46,027 bases of DNA from Opitutaceae bacterium (lineage in GTDB: Bacteria; Verrucomicrobiota; Verrucomicrobiia; Opitutales; Opitutaceae), in NCBI GenBank assembly GCA_028691845.1, contig JAQUYL010000022.1:1-46027 (forward strand), written 5' to 3'. The position numbers and the translations under genes are program-made. The notes under the pieces were generated by a model that was not told the DNA's origin, did not search any database, and saw only the letters and a program-made list of their open reading frames with translations. Below are positions 1 through 8,425 of this stretch, one piece after another; the stretch's first letter is position 1, and each line of letters opens with the position of its first letter.

Positions 1-82
1 GGTAAATCCGCATCTCAGAGTTGCTTTCGCACCGGACGATGCGGTATCCTGGCAGCGTTAGTTCAATCATTGCAGGGGACAT
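1..82 (-). CDS. ISL3-family transposase, N-terminal fragment
   Basis: The minus strand reads an ATG at 82-80 followed by about 27 residues, including IELTLPGYRIVRC, before the window ends. A second in-frame ATG at 70-68 is an alternative start. The short hydrophobic and basic N-terminus just inside an IS inverted repeat fits an ISL3-type DDE transposase. The family call rests mainly on the inverted repeat and on the C-terminal fragment at the other window edge. Too little is present to tell whether this copy is intact. Confidence 0.6.
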   Translation of the reverse strand, partial: MSPAMIELTLPGYRIVRCESNSEMRIY

Positions 83-102
83 GGTGGCTTAATTACCACA
101 TG

Positions 103-125
103 TCCCCAATCTTTGATGAAGAGCC
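103..125. repeat. Terminal inverted repeat of the left ISL3-like element
   Basis: On the minus strand this 23-base repeat pairs with 45902-45924 at 20 of 23 positions, sharing the core CAAAGATTGGGG apart from one base upstream of the A-run. It marks the exact boundary between the IS and the host DNA. Confidence 0.75.
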
Positions 126-490
126 ATCCATCAAAGCCCGAATAGTGCCTTTTTTCGACCCCTTTTGTGCGTGCAATTGTGCGTAGTCTGTGCGTTTTCC
201 CGAAACCCACGGCAATTTCGCAACCTCTTCATGAAAAGCTAAAGCGGACACCTTTGTGTGAGCATTGGCCGTCAAATCCGCGTCCGATTGATCCCAAATG
301 ACTTGTGCGCTTCGCTGATTTATCCCGCAACCAACACCCCGCGCCTGCATCGTATTGTGAGATGAGCGCAGATGGTCCGTACCGGCGACAGGAGACTCAC
401 CGTGCGCCGCTGTCCAAAGATGACCGTGAGACACCGTGCCGGGATACTGGGAGGACCCGGGCCTCCCATTACCGACGACACCAGCGGGGC
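126..490. other. IS-flanking region without a confident gene
   Basis: A minus-strand open frame (434-93) crosses this stretch and reads straight into the IS inverted repeat, so its last residues come from IS sequence. The part between about 300 and 126 has plausible amino-acid composition (for example HEEVAKLPWVSGKRTDYAQL). It could be the remains of a gene truncated by the insertion, but I do not recognise it. No RNA gene or promoter is evident. Confidence 0.4.
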
Positions 491-520
491 AAATAAAAAG
501 GCGCTCCAGTCGGAGCGCCT
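491..520 (-). terminator. Rho-independent terminator of rpsB-tsf
   Basis: A perfect 9-bp stem (AGGCGCTCC pairing with GGAGCGCCT, 499-507 and 512-520) closes a 4-base loop. On the minus strand it is followed by a T-rich run (TTTTTATTT, 498-490). It lies 28 bases past the tsf stop and has the classic intrinsic-terminator form, so it should end the rpsB-tsf transcript. Confidence 0.9.
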
Positions 521-547
521 AGGAAAACTCTTCCCTTCAGGTGTGCG

Positions 548-1138
548 TCACACCCCGAGTTGGAAGCGCGCAAAGCGGCGGACCTGCATGTTTTCGCCAA
601 GCTTCGCGATCTTCTCGGTCAGGATGTCCTTCACAGTCTTATCCGGCTGTTTGACGAACGGCTGGTCGAGCAGGCAAACTGTCGAGTAGTACTTCTCGAG
701 TTTGCCTTCGATGATCTTCTGGATGGCCGCAGGCGGCTTGCCCTGCACTTGTGCTGTGGCGATTTCGCGCTCCTTGGTCAATTCAGCCTCGGGCACTTCC
801 TCGCGGCGCACGCAGAGCGGATTGGCTGCGGCAATCTGCAGACAGACGTCGCGGCAGAAGGTCTTGAAGTCGTCCGTCTTCGCCACGAAGTCGGTTTCGC
901 AATTCACCTCGACAAGCACGCCGACCTTGCCGCCGACGTGGATGTAGGACTCGACTAGTCCGGCGGAGGTGGCGCGTCCGGCTTTTTTGGCGGCGGAAGC
1001 GACGCCTTTCTTGCGCAAAATCGTCTCGGCCTGTTCCATGCTGCCCTGCGCTTCATCGAGCGCCTTTTTGCAGTCTAGCAGACCGGCTCCGGTCTTTTCG
1101 CGGAGTTCGCTGATCAATTGTGGTGTGACTGTAGCCAT
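548..1138 (-). CDS. tsf: Translation elongation factor Ts
   Basis: EF-Ts is the guanine-nucleotide exchange factor that regenerates EF-Tu-GTP in the cytoplasm. The 196-residue product opens with the UBA-like N-terminal module (residues 1-45, with LREKTGAGLLDCKKAL). The conserved core follows, with the diagnostic VNCETDFVAKTDDF stretch that contacts EF-Tu. At about 200 residues it is the short form with a single core subdomain, as in many bacteria, rather than the 280-residue enterobacterial form. It lies 20 bases downstream of rpsB on the same strand, the standard operon, and is followed by a strong terminator. The ATG at 1138 has no clear Shine-Dalgarno sequence but matches the usual MA-x-V-T-x-x-L-I-x-x-L-R start of the family. 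Confidence 0.97.
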   Translation of the reverse strand: MATVTPQLISELREKTGAGLLDCKKALDEAQGSMEQAETILRKKGVASAAKKAGRATSAGLVESYIHVGGKVGVLVEVNCETDFVAKTDDFKTFCRDVCLQIAAANPLCVRREEVPEAELTKEREIATAQVQGKPPAAIQKIIEGKLEKYYSTVCLLDQPFVKQPDKTVKDILTEKIAKLGENMQVRRFARFQLGV

Positions 1139-1158
1139 GGTAAATTTCCGGAAGTGAA

Positions 1159-2055
1159 TTATACGTCGTCGGTGCTGACCGCGGATTTCTTGGCACTGCC
1201 GCGGCTGGTCCGTTTGCGTGGGGTGATGGCAGGCTTCTCCGCTGTTTCGCCCTCTTCCTCGACCGCGCCCTCGAGGCCCTTGAGATTGCTCGGAAGAGCC
1301 ACCCGGGCGAGATCGACATCGGCGGCTTCGGCCGCGGCCTTGGCTTCGGCGACACGGTTGGCGCGACGCGTTTCACGCTGGGCCAGCCCCTTCTGGATCG
1401 CATCCAGAATCTGCTCGACGATGAGACGGACCGATTTGGCCGCGTCGTCGTTCCCGGGGATGGGATACGTGAGCATGGTCGGATCGGAATTAGTGTCGAC
1501 AAGCCCGATGCACGGGAGGTCCATGCGCTTGGCCTCGCGCACGGCGATTTCCTCGTAGCCCGTGTCGATGATAAACAACGCGCCGGGCAGGCCGGTCAAA
1601 TTGATGATGCCATCGAAATTGCGAGTCATGCGCGCCATCTCACGCTTGATGGCGGATTCCTCCTTCTTCGGCAGCTTGGCCAGTTCGCCGTCAGTTTCCA
1701 TCTGCTGGAACTTTTTGAACTTGGCTAATGACTTCTTGATCGTGCCAAAATTGGTCAGCGTACCGCCCATCCACCGGGTTGTGACGTACGGCATGTTGGT
1801 GGCGGTGGCCGCCTCGCGGATAATCTCCTGCGCCTGGCGTTTGGTGCCGACGAGAAGCACGTCCTCGCCCCGCGCCACAAGCTCCTCGAGAAAAGCGCAC
1901 GCCTTCTCCAAGGCAGCATGAGTTTTTTCCAGATCGATAATCGTAATGCCCTGCCGATGTCCGAAAACGTAGGGCTTGGAGCGCGGATTCCAACGTTTGG
2001 TCTGGTGCCCGAGATGCACACCGGCATCGAGCATGTCTTTGGGAGTGATGTTCAT
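1159..2055 (-). CDS. rpsB: 30S ribosomal protein S2
   Basis: S2 is a structural protein of the small ribosomal subunit and helps assemble S1. The N-terminus, LDAGVHLGHQTKRWNPR, is the family signature. The motifs ENVLLVGTKRQAQ-like (DVLLVGTKRQAQEII), RWMGGTLTNF and LPCIGLVDTNSDP follow in the expected order. The 298-residue product is longer than the usual 240-260 because of a C-terminal extension from about residue 235. That extension is rich in Ala, Glu, Lys and Arg, ends with many basic residues, and is probably disordered. The gene leads the rpsB-tsf operon, with a plausible promoter about 60-85 bases upstream. No strong Shine-Dalgarno sequence precedes the ATG. Confidence 0.97.
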   Translation of the reverse strand: MNITPKDMLDAGVHLGHQTKRWNPRSKPYVFGHRQGITIIDLEKTHAALEKACAFLEELVARGEDVLLVGTKRQAQEIIREAATATNMPYVTTRWMGGTLTNFGTIKKSLAKFKKFQQMETDGELAKLPKKEESAIKREMARMTRNFDGIINLTGLPGALFIIDTGYEEIAVREAKRMDLPCIGLVDTNSDPTMLTYPIPGNDDAAKSVRLIVEQILDAIQKGLAQRETRRANRVAEAKAAAEAADVDLARVALPSNLKGLEGAVEEEGETAEKPAITPRKRTSRGSAKKSAVSTDDV

Positions 2056-2111
2056 GGTGATCTATGTATCAATCGACACACAGGTCGGCCGGAGGGCCGC
2101 CTTGCGATCGT

Positions 2112-2140
2112 ATTTTAGACTTAGGTTGATGGATTTTTAA
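2112..2140 (-). promoter_or_regulatory. Candidate sigma-70-type promoter of rpsB-tsf
   Basis: On the minus strand TTAAAA (2140-2135) is separated by 17 bases from TAAAAT (2117-2112). The -10 matches TATAAT at 5 of 6 positions and the -35 matches TTGACA at 4 of 6. The expected leader of about 50 bases before the rpsB ATG is GC-rich and could fold, as ribosomal-protein leaders often do. I saw no specific known leader motif. Confidence 0.45.
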
Positions 2141-2695
2141 GAACGGAAGGGTTGAAGAGATTCGGCCCGACTGTGCTTGGCAAGCCCAATCTGGGGCGTG
2201 CAACTGCTTCTTGTGACGTCTGCTGGCATGTCATCCTCCTGCAAATGGGTTCCATGTGACGCAATGCTCTATCAGATTTGCAATTACTTGCTGATAAATC
2301 ACCTGTCACTGCAAATGGTACTATCTGCCGGCGAAATTGAGTTCACCAAAAATAAGCCCCGGTGTTCCGGATCAGCCGGTTGCGCGCCGCAATTCCGGAA
2401 AACGCGAGCAAGGCCATTATGCCGAGAGGAAGTGTGGATTTAATGGCGGAAGCAGGCCCATAATATCGACGCAAGCCCCTCCTGCCAACTGCCTCGATCG
2501 GGCTTCCCAACCATGAGGATCCCGCAGGCTTCCATGGAGCCGATCCCGGCGGGGAAAAGCGCCTCGGCCTCCTACAGTGGATAGTGACCGCCTACCCGCC
2601 CTTTCGGGACCAGTCGGCCATCCCCCGTTCCACTACGCGCGCGCTTGATTCTTGCGACGCGATGAAGAACATTCGGAACTCTCATTTCCTGCTCG
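2141..2695. other. Intergenic region between rpsB promoter and glycan locus
   Basis: About 550 bases separate the divergent rpsB operon and the first epimerase. The short open frames here have no recognisable domains and no start signals. Two copies of CTGCAAATGG (near 2240 and 2310) stand out, without an evident role. I found no tRNA, no convincing structured RNA and no strong promoter for the plus-strand genes, although one would be expected here. Confidence 0.4.
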
Positions 2696-3760
<1,065 letters not shown>

Positions 3761-3806
3761 CCGGTCCGCCCGCTTCATCCGCACCTTCGGTCCATCTCTG
3801 TCCGCA

Positions 3807-4403
3807 ATGAAACCATCTGCGATTGCCGTCGCCTTGCTGCTCCCAATCGGGGCGCCCCCCCTGGCAGCGGCTACGGATGAGTCTCTCCTTAATAATTCTC
3901 CCTTCGGCGCCCCGGGACCGGACGGCTCGTCTCCCGTTGTCGACTCGCAGCTCGACCAGCTCGAATTCACTGGGGTCAGCGTCATCGGCAGGGAAATCTT
4001 CGTCAGTGTCATTGACCGGAAAACCGGCCGGGGCGGTTGGCTGCCCCTGAAAACTCAAGGCACCGACGGCCTCATAGCCGAAAACTACGACGCCAAGAAA
4101 GACGAAATCACGGTGCGCCTTGGCTCCCGCACCAAGGTGCTGTCGCTGGGCCGGGCAAAAGTCACGGCTAGCGCAACGCTGCCGGCCCCGGCGGGACCCG
4201 CGGCCGCTCCCACCCCACAAGCCACTGCCCCGTCCGCCTCGCCGCCACCCCACACTAGCCCCTCCTCGGGCAAACCGCCCGAGATCGAAGCCCAGGAACG
4301 CGAGGCCCGCCTGCTGGTGTCCGACCTGCTCGAGATCGGCATGATCCAACGCAAGGCCTATGCGGAGAAAAAGGCTGCGGAAGAAGCGTCCAGGAAAAAA
4401 TGA
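3807..4403 (+). CDS. Secreted hypothetical protein with Pro/Ala-rich linker
   Basis: A 198-residue protein that I do not recognise. Residues 1-22 look like a Sec signal peptide: a lysine near the start, a hydrophobic run (AIAVALLLPIGAPPLA) and an alanine-rich cleavage site. A compact segment of about 90 residues follows, including FVSVIDRKTGRGGWLPL. A proline/alanine/serine-rich linker (about residues 115-155) precedes a charged, helical C-terminal tail rich in Glu, Lys and Arg. The protein is therefore probably periplasmic or envelope-associated. It lies 46 bases after the first epimerase and may be co-transcribed with it, but nothing ties it to glycan synthesis. The ATG at 3807 is chosen because it starts the signal peptide; the frame is open further upstream. 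Confidence 0.65.
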   Translation: MKPSAIAVALLLPIGAPPLAAATDESLLNNSPFGAPGPDGSSPVVDSQLDQLEFTGVSVIGREIFVSVIDRKTGRGGWLPLKTQGTDGLIAENYDAKKDEITVRLGSRTKVLSLGRAKVTASATLPAPAGPAAAPTPQATAPSASPPPHTSPSSGKPPEIEAQEREARLLVSDLLEIGMIQRKAYAEKKAAEEASRKK

Positions 4404-4599
4404 TCCAAGAGAGCCGGGAGAAGAGGCTGCGTGACGGGCAGTCCATTCATTGAGGCGCGAGACCCTGCTCCATGGGGTCTGTTGGAAATGGCGCCGCGAA
4501 AGGCTTCTCTTGCGGGTCGATCATTCCTGTCCGTCCCGCTCGGCAAAGGCACTTTGCTTTTCTCTTTTCGCCGGTCGGCTTTTCGCTTTTCCTCAGCCC

Positions 4600-5673
4600 A
4601 TGCGCATACTGATCTCCGGCATCTGCGGCTTCGCGGGTTGCACGCTGGCCAGAACGCTCCGGCAAATCGGGAAGGATTATCAGGTCTGCGGTTTCGATAA
4701 TTTCATCCGACCCGGCAGCGAGACCAACCGCGCTGAACTGAAGGCGCTCGGCGTGCGACTTTTTCACGGCGACCTGCGCGTCGCCAGCGATCTCGAGCCC
4801 TTGCCCGAGGCCGACTGGGTAATCGACGCCGCCGCCAACCCCAGCGTACTGGCTGGCATCGATGGCCGCACCAGCAGTCGGCAACTGGTCGAGCACAACC
4901 TCGCCGGCACCATCAATCTGCTCGAATACTGCAAGCAGCGCCGCGCCGGTTTCATCCTGCTCTCGACCAGCCGCGTCTATTCCATCGCTCCGCTCGCGGC
5001 GCTGCCGGTCGTCGTGGTGAAACACGCTTTCCGCCCCGATACCGAGAAGACGTTGCCCGTGGGGCTCACGGCCGCGGGACTCGACGAGACTTTTTCCACA
5101 ACCCCCCCCGTTTCACTCTACGGCGCCACAAAACTGGCCTCCGAAGCGCTCGCGCTTGAATACGGCGAGACGTTTGGTTTCCCGGTCTTCATCAACCGCT
5201 GCGGAGTGCTGGCCGGCGCCGGCCAGTTCGGCCGCCCCGACCAGGGCATTTTCTCCTTCTGGATCAACTCCTGGCTGCGCCGCAGGTCGCTCTCTTACCT
5301 CGGTTTCGGCGGCCAGGGCCACCAGGTGCGCGACTGCCTGCATCCGCGCGACCTCGCCCCGCTCCTGGAAAGGCAGTTTGCCGCGCCCACGCTCGCGCCG
5401 GCCGACCGGGTTATCAACCTCTCCGGCGGCCGCGCCTCCGCCACCTCCCTGCGCCAGTTGAGCGATTGGTGTGCCGCGCGTTTCGGTACGCACCCGGTCG
5501 CCGCAGACGACTCGCTGCGCCCGTTCGACCTCCCCTGGATTGTGCTGGATCCCGCCAAAGCCGGACGCTGCTGGGGTTGGCAACCACAGACGACGGCCAC
5601 CTCCATTTTCGAAGAAATCGCCGTTCATGCCGAGCGCCACCCGGAGTGGCTCGACCTGTCTGCGCCGTTGTGA
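4600..5673 (+). CDS. NAD-dependent sugar epimerase/dehydratase
   Basis: An extended SDR of 357 residues acting on a nucleotide sugar. The N-terminus, MRILISGICGFAGCTLAR, carries the Rossmann glycine motif. AANPSVLAG corresponds to the usual AA-x-x-x region, LLSTSRVYS supplies the conserved Ser/Thr, and SLYGATKLASE gives the canonical catalytic YxxxK. The C-terminal half has the sugar-binding stretch GGQGHQVRDCLHPRDLA. It is related to the 2696-3760 epimerase but has the normal tyrosine, so the two may act in sequence on one sugar. The GT2 gene begins 12 bases after its stop. The ATG at 4600 was preferred over an upstream in-frame start at 4450 because it sits directly before the Rossmann strand. 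Confidence 0.87.
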   Translation: MRILISGICGFAGCTLARTLRQIGKDYQVCGFDNFIRPGSETNRAELKALGVRLFHGDLRVASDLEPLPEADWVIDAAANPSVLAGIDGRTSSRQLVEHNLAGTINLLEYCKQRRAGFILLSTSRVYSIAPLAALPVVVVKHAFRPDTEKTLPVGLTAAGLDETFSTTPPVSLYGATKLASEALALEYGETFGFPVFINRCGVLAGAGQFGRPDQGIFSFWINSWLRRRSLSYLGFGGQGHQVRDCLHPRDLAPLLERQFAAPTLAPADRVINLSGGRASATSLRQLSDWCAARFGTHPVAADDSLRPFDLPWIVLDPAKAGRCWGWQPQTTATSIFEEIAVHAERHPEWLDLSAPL

Positions 5674-5684
5674 GCAACCGCCCG

Positions 5685-6455
5685 ATGATCGAATCGCCCC
5701 TCGCCTCCCGCTCCTCGCCCCTTGCCTTGTATTCCGTCGTCATGCCGGCGCGCGACGAGGAGGCCTCGCTGCCGCCGACGCTTGCCGCCCTCTACGCGGT
5801 CTTCCAGGCCGAAGGGATCCCGCACGAAATCGTGGTCGTCGACGACGGTTCGAAGGACGGCACCTGGGCCATGCTGCAATCACTCCGCGCCACCATCCCG
5901 ACGTTGGCGCCGGTGCAAAATCCCGGCCCGCACGGCTTCGGCCGCGCCATCATCTGCGGCCTCAACCAGATCAAGGGCGACGCCTGCGTCATCATGATGG
6001 CCGACGCCTCCGACGATCCCGCCGACGCGGTGAAATACTGGCGCTTGCTCAATGAGGGATGGGACTGCGTCTTCGGCAGCCGCTTCGTCCGCGGCGGCCG
6101 GGTCGTCGATTATCCCCGGCTCAAGCTGTTCATCAACCGCCTCGCCAATCTCTTTATCCGCGTCCTGTTTGCCATCCCGCTCAACGACACCACCAACGCA
6201 TTCAAGGCCTACCGCCGCTCGGTCGTCGACGGCTGCCGCCCTCTCATCGCCCCGCATTTCAACCTCACGGTCGAGATCCCGCTCAAGGCCATCGTGCGCG
6301 GCTTCACCTGGACCGTCGTCCCGATCTCCTGGCACAACCGCAAGCACGGCGTCGCCAAGCTCAAGATCAAGGAGATGGGTAGCCGCTACTTCTTCATCTG
6401 CATGTATGTCTGGCTGGAGAAATATTTCAGCCGCGGCGATTACCGCACGAAATAG
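5685..6455 (+). CDS. GT2 glycosyltransferase (dolichol-phosphate mannosyltransferase-like)
   Basis: A 256-residue family-2 glycosyltransferase with a GT-A fold. YSVVMPARDEEASL is the typical first strand, followed by EIVVVDDGSKDGTW with the nucleotide-binding DDGS. The acidic metal-site region is ADASDDPAD. FGSRFVRGG and SWHNRKHGVAKLKIKEMG are hallmarks of the DPM1-like group, which transfers a sugar from a nucleotide to a polyprenyl phosphate. It has no C-terminal transmembrane pair, so it is probably peripheral at the inner membrane. It follows the epimerase by 12 bases and precedes rfbC by about 40, which suggests one transcript. The donor sugar is unknown and may be the product of the upstream epimerases. 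Confidence 0.87.
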   Translation: MIESPLASRSSPLALYSVVMPARDEEASLPPTLAALYAVFQAEGIPHEIVVVDDGSKDGTWAMLQSLRATIPTLAPVQNPGPHGFGRAIICGLNQIKGDACVIMMADASDDPADAVKYWRLLNEGWDCVFGSRFVRGGRVVDYPRLKLFINRLANLFIRVLFAIPLNDTTNAFKAYRRSVVDGCRPLIAPHFNLTVEIPLKAIVRGFTWTVVPISWHNRKHGVAKLKIKEMGSRYFFICMYVWLEKYFSRGDYRTK

Positions 6456-6494
6456 CTGGAGTCCCCGCCCCGCCCTTTTGCAGGATGCTGGCAG

Positions 6495-7040
6495 ATGAAT
6501 GTGCTCACCTGCGAACTGGCCGGCCCCCTGATCTTCGAACCGAAGGTCTTCGGCGACAATCGCGGTTTCTTCCTCGAATCCTGGAATCGCCAGCGCTACC
6601 GCGACGCCGGCGTCACCTACGATCTCGTGCAGGACAATTTCTCGCGCTCCTGCCGTGGCACCCTCCGGGGCATGCACTGGCAAAACCCGCAGCCGCAGGG
6701 CAAGCTCGTCTCGGTCTGGGACGGCGAGGTCTGGGACGTCGTTGTCGACATCCGCCGCGCCTCGCCGACGTACGGCAGCTGGTTCGGCCTCAGCCTCTCC
6801 GCGGACAACAAACGCCAGTTCTGGGTGCCGCCGGGCTTCGCACATGGCTTCGTCGTCCTGAGCGACGCGGCGCTGTTCCACTACAAATGCACGGACTACT
6901 ACTCGCCGAAGGACGAGGTCGGCTTCCGGTGGGACGATCCGACCGTCGGCATCAAGTGGCCTGTCGCCCAACCCATCCTCTCGCCGCGCGACGCAGCCGC
7001 CCCGCTCTTTCGGGACATCCCGGTCGAAAAACTGTTCTAG
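6495..7040 (+). CDS. rfbC: dTDP-4-dehydrorhamnose 3,5-epimerase
   Basis: RmlC catalyses the third step of dTDP-L-rhamnose synthesis, the double epimerisation of dTDP-4-keto-6-deoxyglucose, using a cupin fold. At 181 residues it has the normal family length. It shows GDNRGFFLESW, the catalytic-histidine motif RGTLRGMHWQ, VVVDIRRASPTYG, WVPPGFAHGFVVLSD, and the catalytic-tyrosine region YKCTDYYSPKDE. It opens the rhamnose set rfbC-rfbD-rfbB-rfbA. The other three enzymes follow on the same strand, so the pathway from glucose-1-phosphate to dTDP-L-rhamnose is complete here. Confidence 0.96.
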   Translation: MNVLTCELAGPLIFEPKVFGDNRGFFLESWNRQRYRDAGVTYDLVQDNFSRSCRGTLRGMHWQNPQPQGKLVSVWDGEVWDVVVDIRRASPTYGSWFGLSLSADNKRQFWVPPGFAHGFVVLSDAALFHYKCTDYYSPKDEVGFRWDDPTVGIKWPVAQPILSPRDAAAPLFRDIPVEKLF

Positions 7041-7079
7041 ATCCCACCTCGGTCGCCTGGCCTGCCGTCACCCTTTCCG

Positions 7080-7952
7080 ATGACCTCCCCGAAAATTCTT
7101 TTGTTCGGCAGAACCGGCCAAGTGGGCTGGGAGCTGCGCCGCACCCTGGCGCCGCTGGGCCGCCTCGTTTGCGTGGATTATCCCGAGGCCGATTTCACCA
7201 ATCCCGACTCCATACAGCAATGGATGACGGACACCTCCCCTGATATCGTCGTCAACGCAGCTGCCTACACCGCCGTCGACAAGGCCGAGTCCGAACCGGC
7301 GCTGGCTATGAAGATCAACGGCGAGGCGCCCGGCGTCATGGCCGATGAGGCGAAAAAGCGCGGCGCTCTCCTTGTTCATTACTCGACCGACTACGTCTAC
7401 GAGGGCACCAAGTCCTCCCCCTACACCGAGAACGATACGACCAACCCGCAAGGCGCCTACGCCCGCACCAAACTGGCCGGCGACCGCGCCATCCAGCAGG
7501 TGGACGGCGACCACCTGATCTTCCGGCTCTGCTGGGTCTACGGTGCGCGCGGCAGCAATTTCATGCTCACGATGCAGCGGCTCGCCCGCGAACGGGAGAA
7601 GCTGCGCGTCGTGGCCGACCAGATCGGCTGCCCGACGTGGTCGCGCCTGATCGCCGAAACGACCGCGCTGGCCCTCAGGCAAGTTTGCCTATCGGGTCGC
7701 GTACCCAAGGGCGTCTACCATCTCTGTGCTGCCGGCCAGACCAGCTGGCACGGCTTCGCCCAGGCCATCATCGACCTCATGCCCCCAGAGGAAAAGAAAT
7801 GCCGCGAGGTCGAGGCCATCACTTCCGTCGAGTTCTCCACTCCGACCAAACGCCCGGCTTACTCGGTCATGTCGTGCGCCAAACTCGAGCGCACCTTCGG
7901 CCTGCGCCTGCCCGACTGGCACGACAGCCTCCGGCAGGTTCTCGAAAAATAG
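7080..7952 (+). CDS. rfbD: dTDP-4-dehydrorhamnose reductase
   Basis: RmlD performs the last, NAD(P)H-dependent step that yields dTDP-L-rhamnose. The 290-residue SDR-fold protein has the Rossmann motif LFGRTGQVGWELRR, the strongly conserved VVNAAAYTAVDKAE, STDYVYEG and GAYARTKLAGD with the catalytic YxxxK. Near the C-terminus are YHLCAAGQTSWHGFA and the RPAYSVMSCAKLE segment, typical of the family. The gene lies 39 bases after rfbC. The GxxExxY gene separates it from rfbB, which is unusual for an rfb/rml set. Confidence 0.96.
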   Translation: MTSPKILLFGRTGQVGWELRRTLAPLGRLVCVDYPEADFTNPDSIQQWMTDTSPDIVVNAAAYTAVDKAESEPALAMKINGEAPGVMADEAKKRGALLVHYSTDYVYEGTKSSPYTENDTTNPQGAYARTKLAGDRAIQQVDGDHLIFRLCWVYGARGSNFMLTMQRLAREREKLRVVADQIGCPTWSRLIAETTALALRQVCLSGRVPKGVYHLCAAGQTSWHGFAQAIIDLMPPEEKKCREVEAITSVEFSTPTKRPAYSVMSCAKLERTFGLRLPDWHDSLRQVLEK

Positions 7953-7968
7953 GAACCGAATCGGCCCC

Positions 7969-7998
7969 AACCGCGAAGCACGCGAAGATGCGCGAAAA
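7969..7998. repeat. Left inverted repeat of the GxxExxY cassette
   Basis: The sequence AACCGCGAAGCACGCGAAG and its continuation to 7998 consist of repeated CGCGAAG-like units. It is the inverted counterpart of 8388-8417. The GxxExxY start codon (7988) lies inside it. Similar iterated units recur at 9512-9596, 27213-27236, 41186-41206 and 44060-44082. Confidence 0.65.
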
Positions 7999-8386
7999 CG
8001 AACCTGAGTTGATTTATCGCGACGAATGCTACCGCATTGTCGAAGCGTGCCTCGCGGTCCATCAAGATAAGGGCAACGGATTTGTGGAGCCCGTCTACCA
8101 AGACGCGCTGGAGATCGAACTGGAGTTAGCCGGCATTCCTTTCGACTCCCAGCGCAATTATCCGATTCATTACCGCGGCCGGCCCCTGCGCCATACTTAC
8201 ACGCCGGATTTGGTGTGCTTTGGGACAATCATCGTCGAGCTGAAGGCGGTGAAAGCCCTGAACGATGAGCATCGCGCTCAACTATTGAACTACCTCAAGG
8301 TGACCGGCCTTCATCTCGGCTTACTGGTCAATTTCGGCTCGCATCCCCGCCTCGAATGGGAGCGCATAGTCTTAACTAAACAATAA
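7988..8386 (+). CDS. GxxExxY protein
   Basis: A 132-residue protein of the GxxExxY family, named for its motif, here GFVEPVY within GNGFVEPVYQDALEIEL. The fold is related to PD-(D/E)xK nucleases; the central TPDLVCFGTIIVELKAV strand carries the D...ExK acidic/lysine residues expected of that fold. The biological role of the family is unknown. Members are often found as lone genes or inside rRNA intervening sequences. Here the gene sits between rfbD and rfbB with inverted repeats at both ends, one overlapping its start codon and one beginning directly after its stop, which suggests a small mobile cassette. No Shine-Dalgarno sequence is seen, so translation may depend on the upstream operon. 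Confidence 0.85.
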   Translation: MRENEPELIYRDECYRIVEACLAVHQDKGNGFVEPVYQDALEIELELAGIPFDSQRNYPIHYRGRPLRHTYTPDLVCFGTIIVELKAVKALNDEHRAQLLNYLKVTGLHLGLLVNFGSHPRLEWERIVLTKQ

Positions 8387-8387
8387 T

Positions 8388-8417
8388 CTTCGCGATCCTT
8401 CGCGCCCTTCGCGGTTC
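8388..8417. repeat. Right inverted repeat of the GxxExxY cassette
   Basis: CTTCGCGATCCTTCGCGCC and its continuation to 8417 form the reverse complement of the left repeat with a few mismatches. It begins one base after the GxxExxY stop codon and ends 8 bases before the rfbB start. Confidence 0.65.
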
Positions 8418-8425
8418 AAAACACC

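Larger units (their letters stand above)
1..125 (-). mobile_element. ISL3-family insertion sequence, 5' end (partial)
   Basis: This is the transposase-proximal end of an insertion sequence that runs off the left edge. On the minus strand it starts with a terminal inverted repeat at 125-103 that begins GGCTCTTC, as many ISL3-family ends do. A transposase start follows about 20 bases later. The repeat matches 20 of 23 positions with the inverted repeat at 45902-45924, so both window edges carry ends of the same or a closely related element. The flanking 8 bases (126-133, ATCCATCA) do not match those beside the right-hand element, so they are probably two separate copies. Confidence 0.75.

Noticed and set aside
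93..434. 113-residue minus-strand frame
   Set aside because: Its C-terminus is IS inverted-repeat sequence and its N-terminal half looks non-coding. At most the middle is a gene remnant.
2240..2320. Two copies of CTGCAAATGG about 70 bases apart
   Set aside because: They are too short and too few to support a regulatory element or a CRISPR array.
2343..2460. Minus-strand frame ending in a hydrophobic and basic tail (LPLGIMALLAFSGIAARNR), resembling a PEP-CTERM sorting signal
   Set aside because: There is no start codon, no PEP motif and no protein body upstream, so a chance frame is more likely.
4469..4491. Hairpin AGACCC/GGGTCT before the epimerase at 4600
   Set aside because: The stem is short and no T-run follows, so it is not convincing as a terminator.
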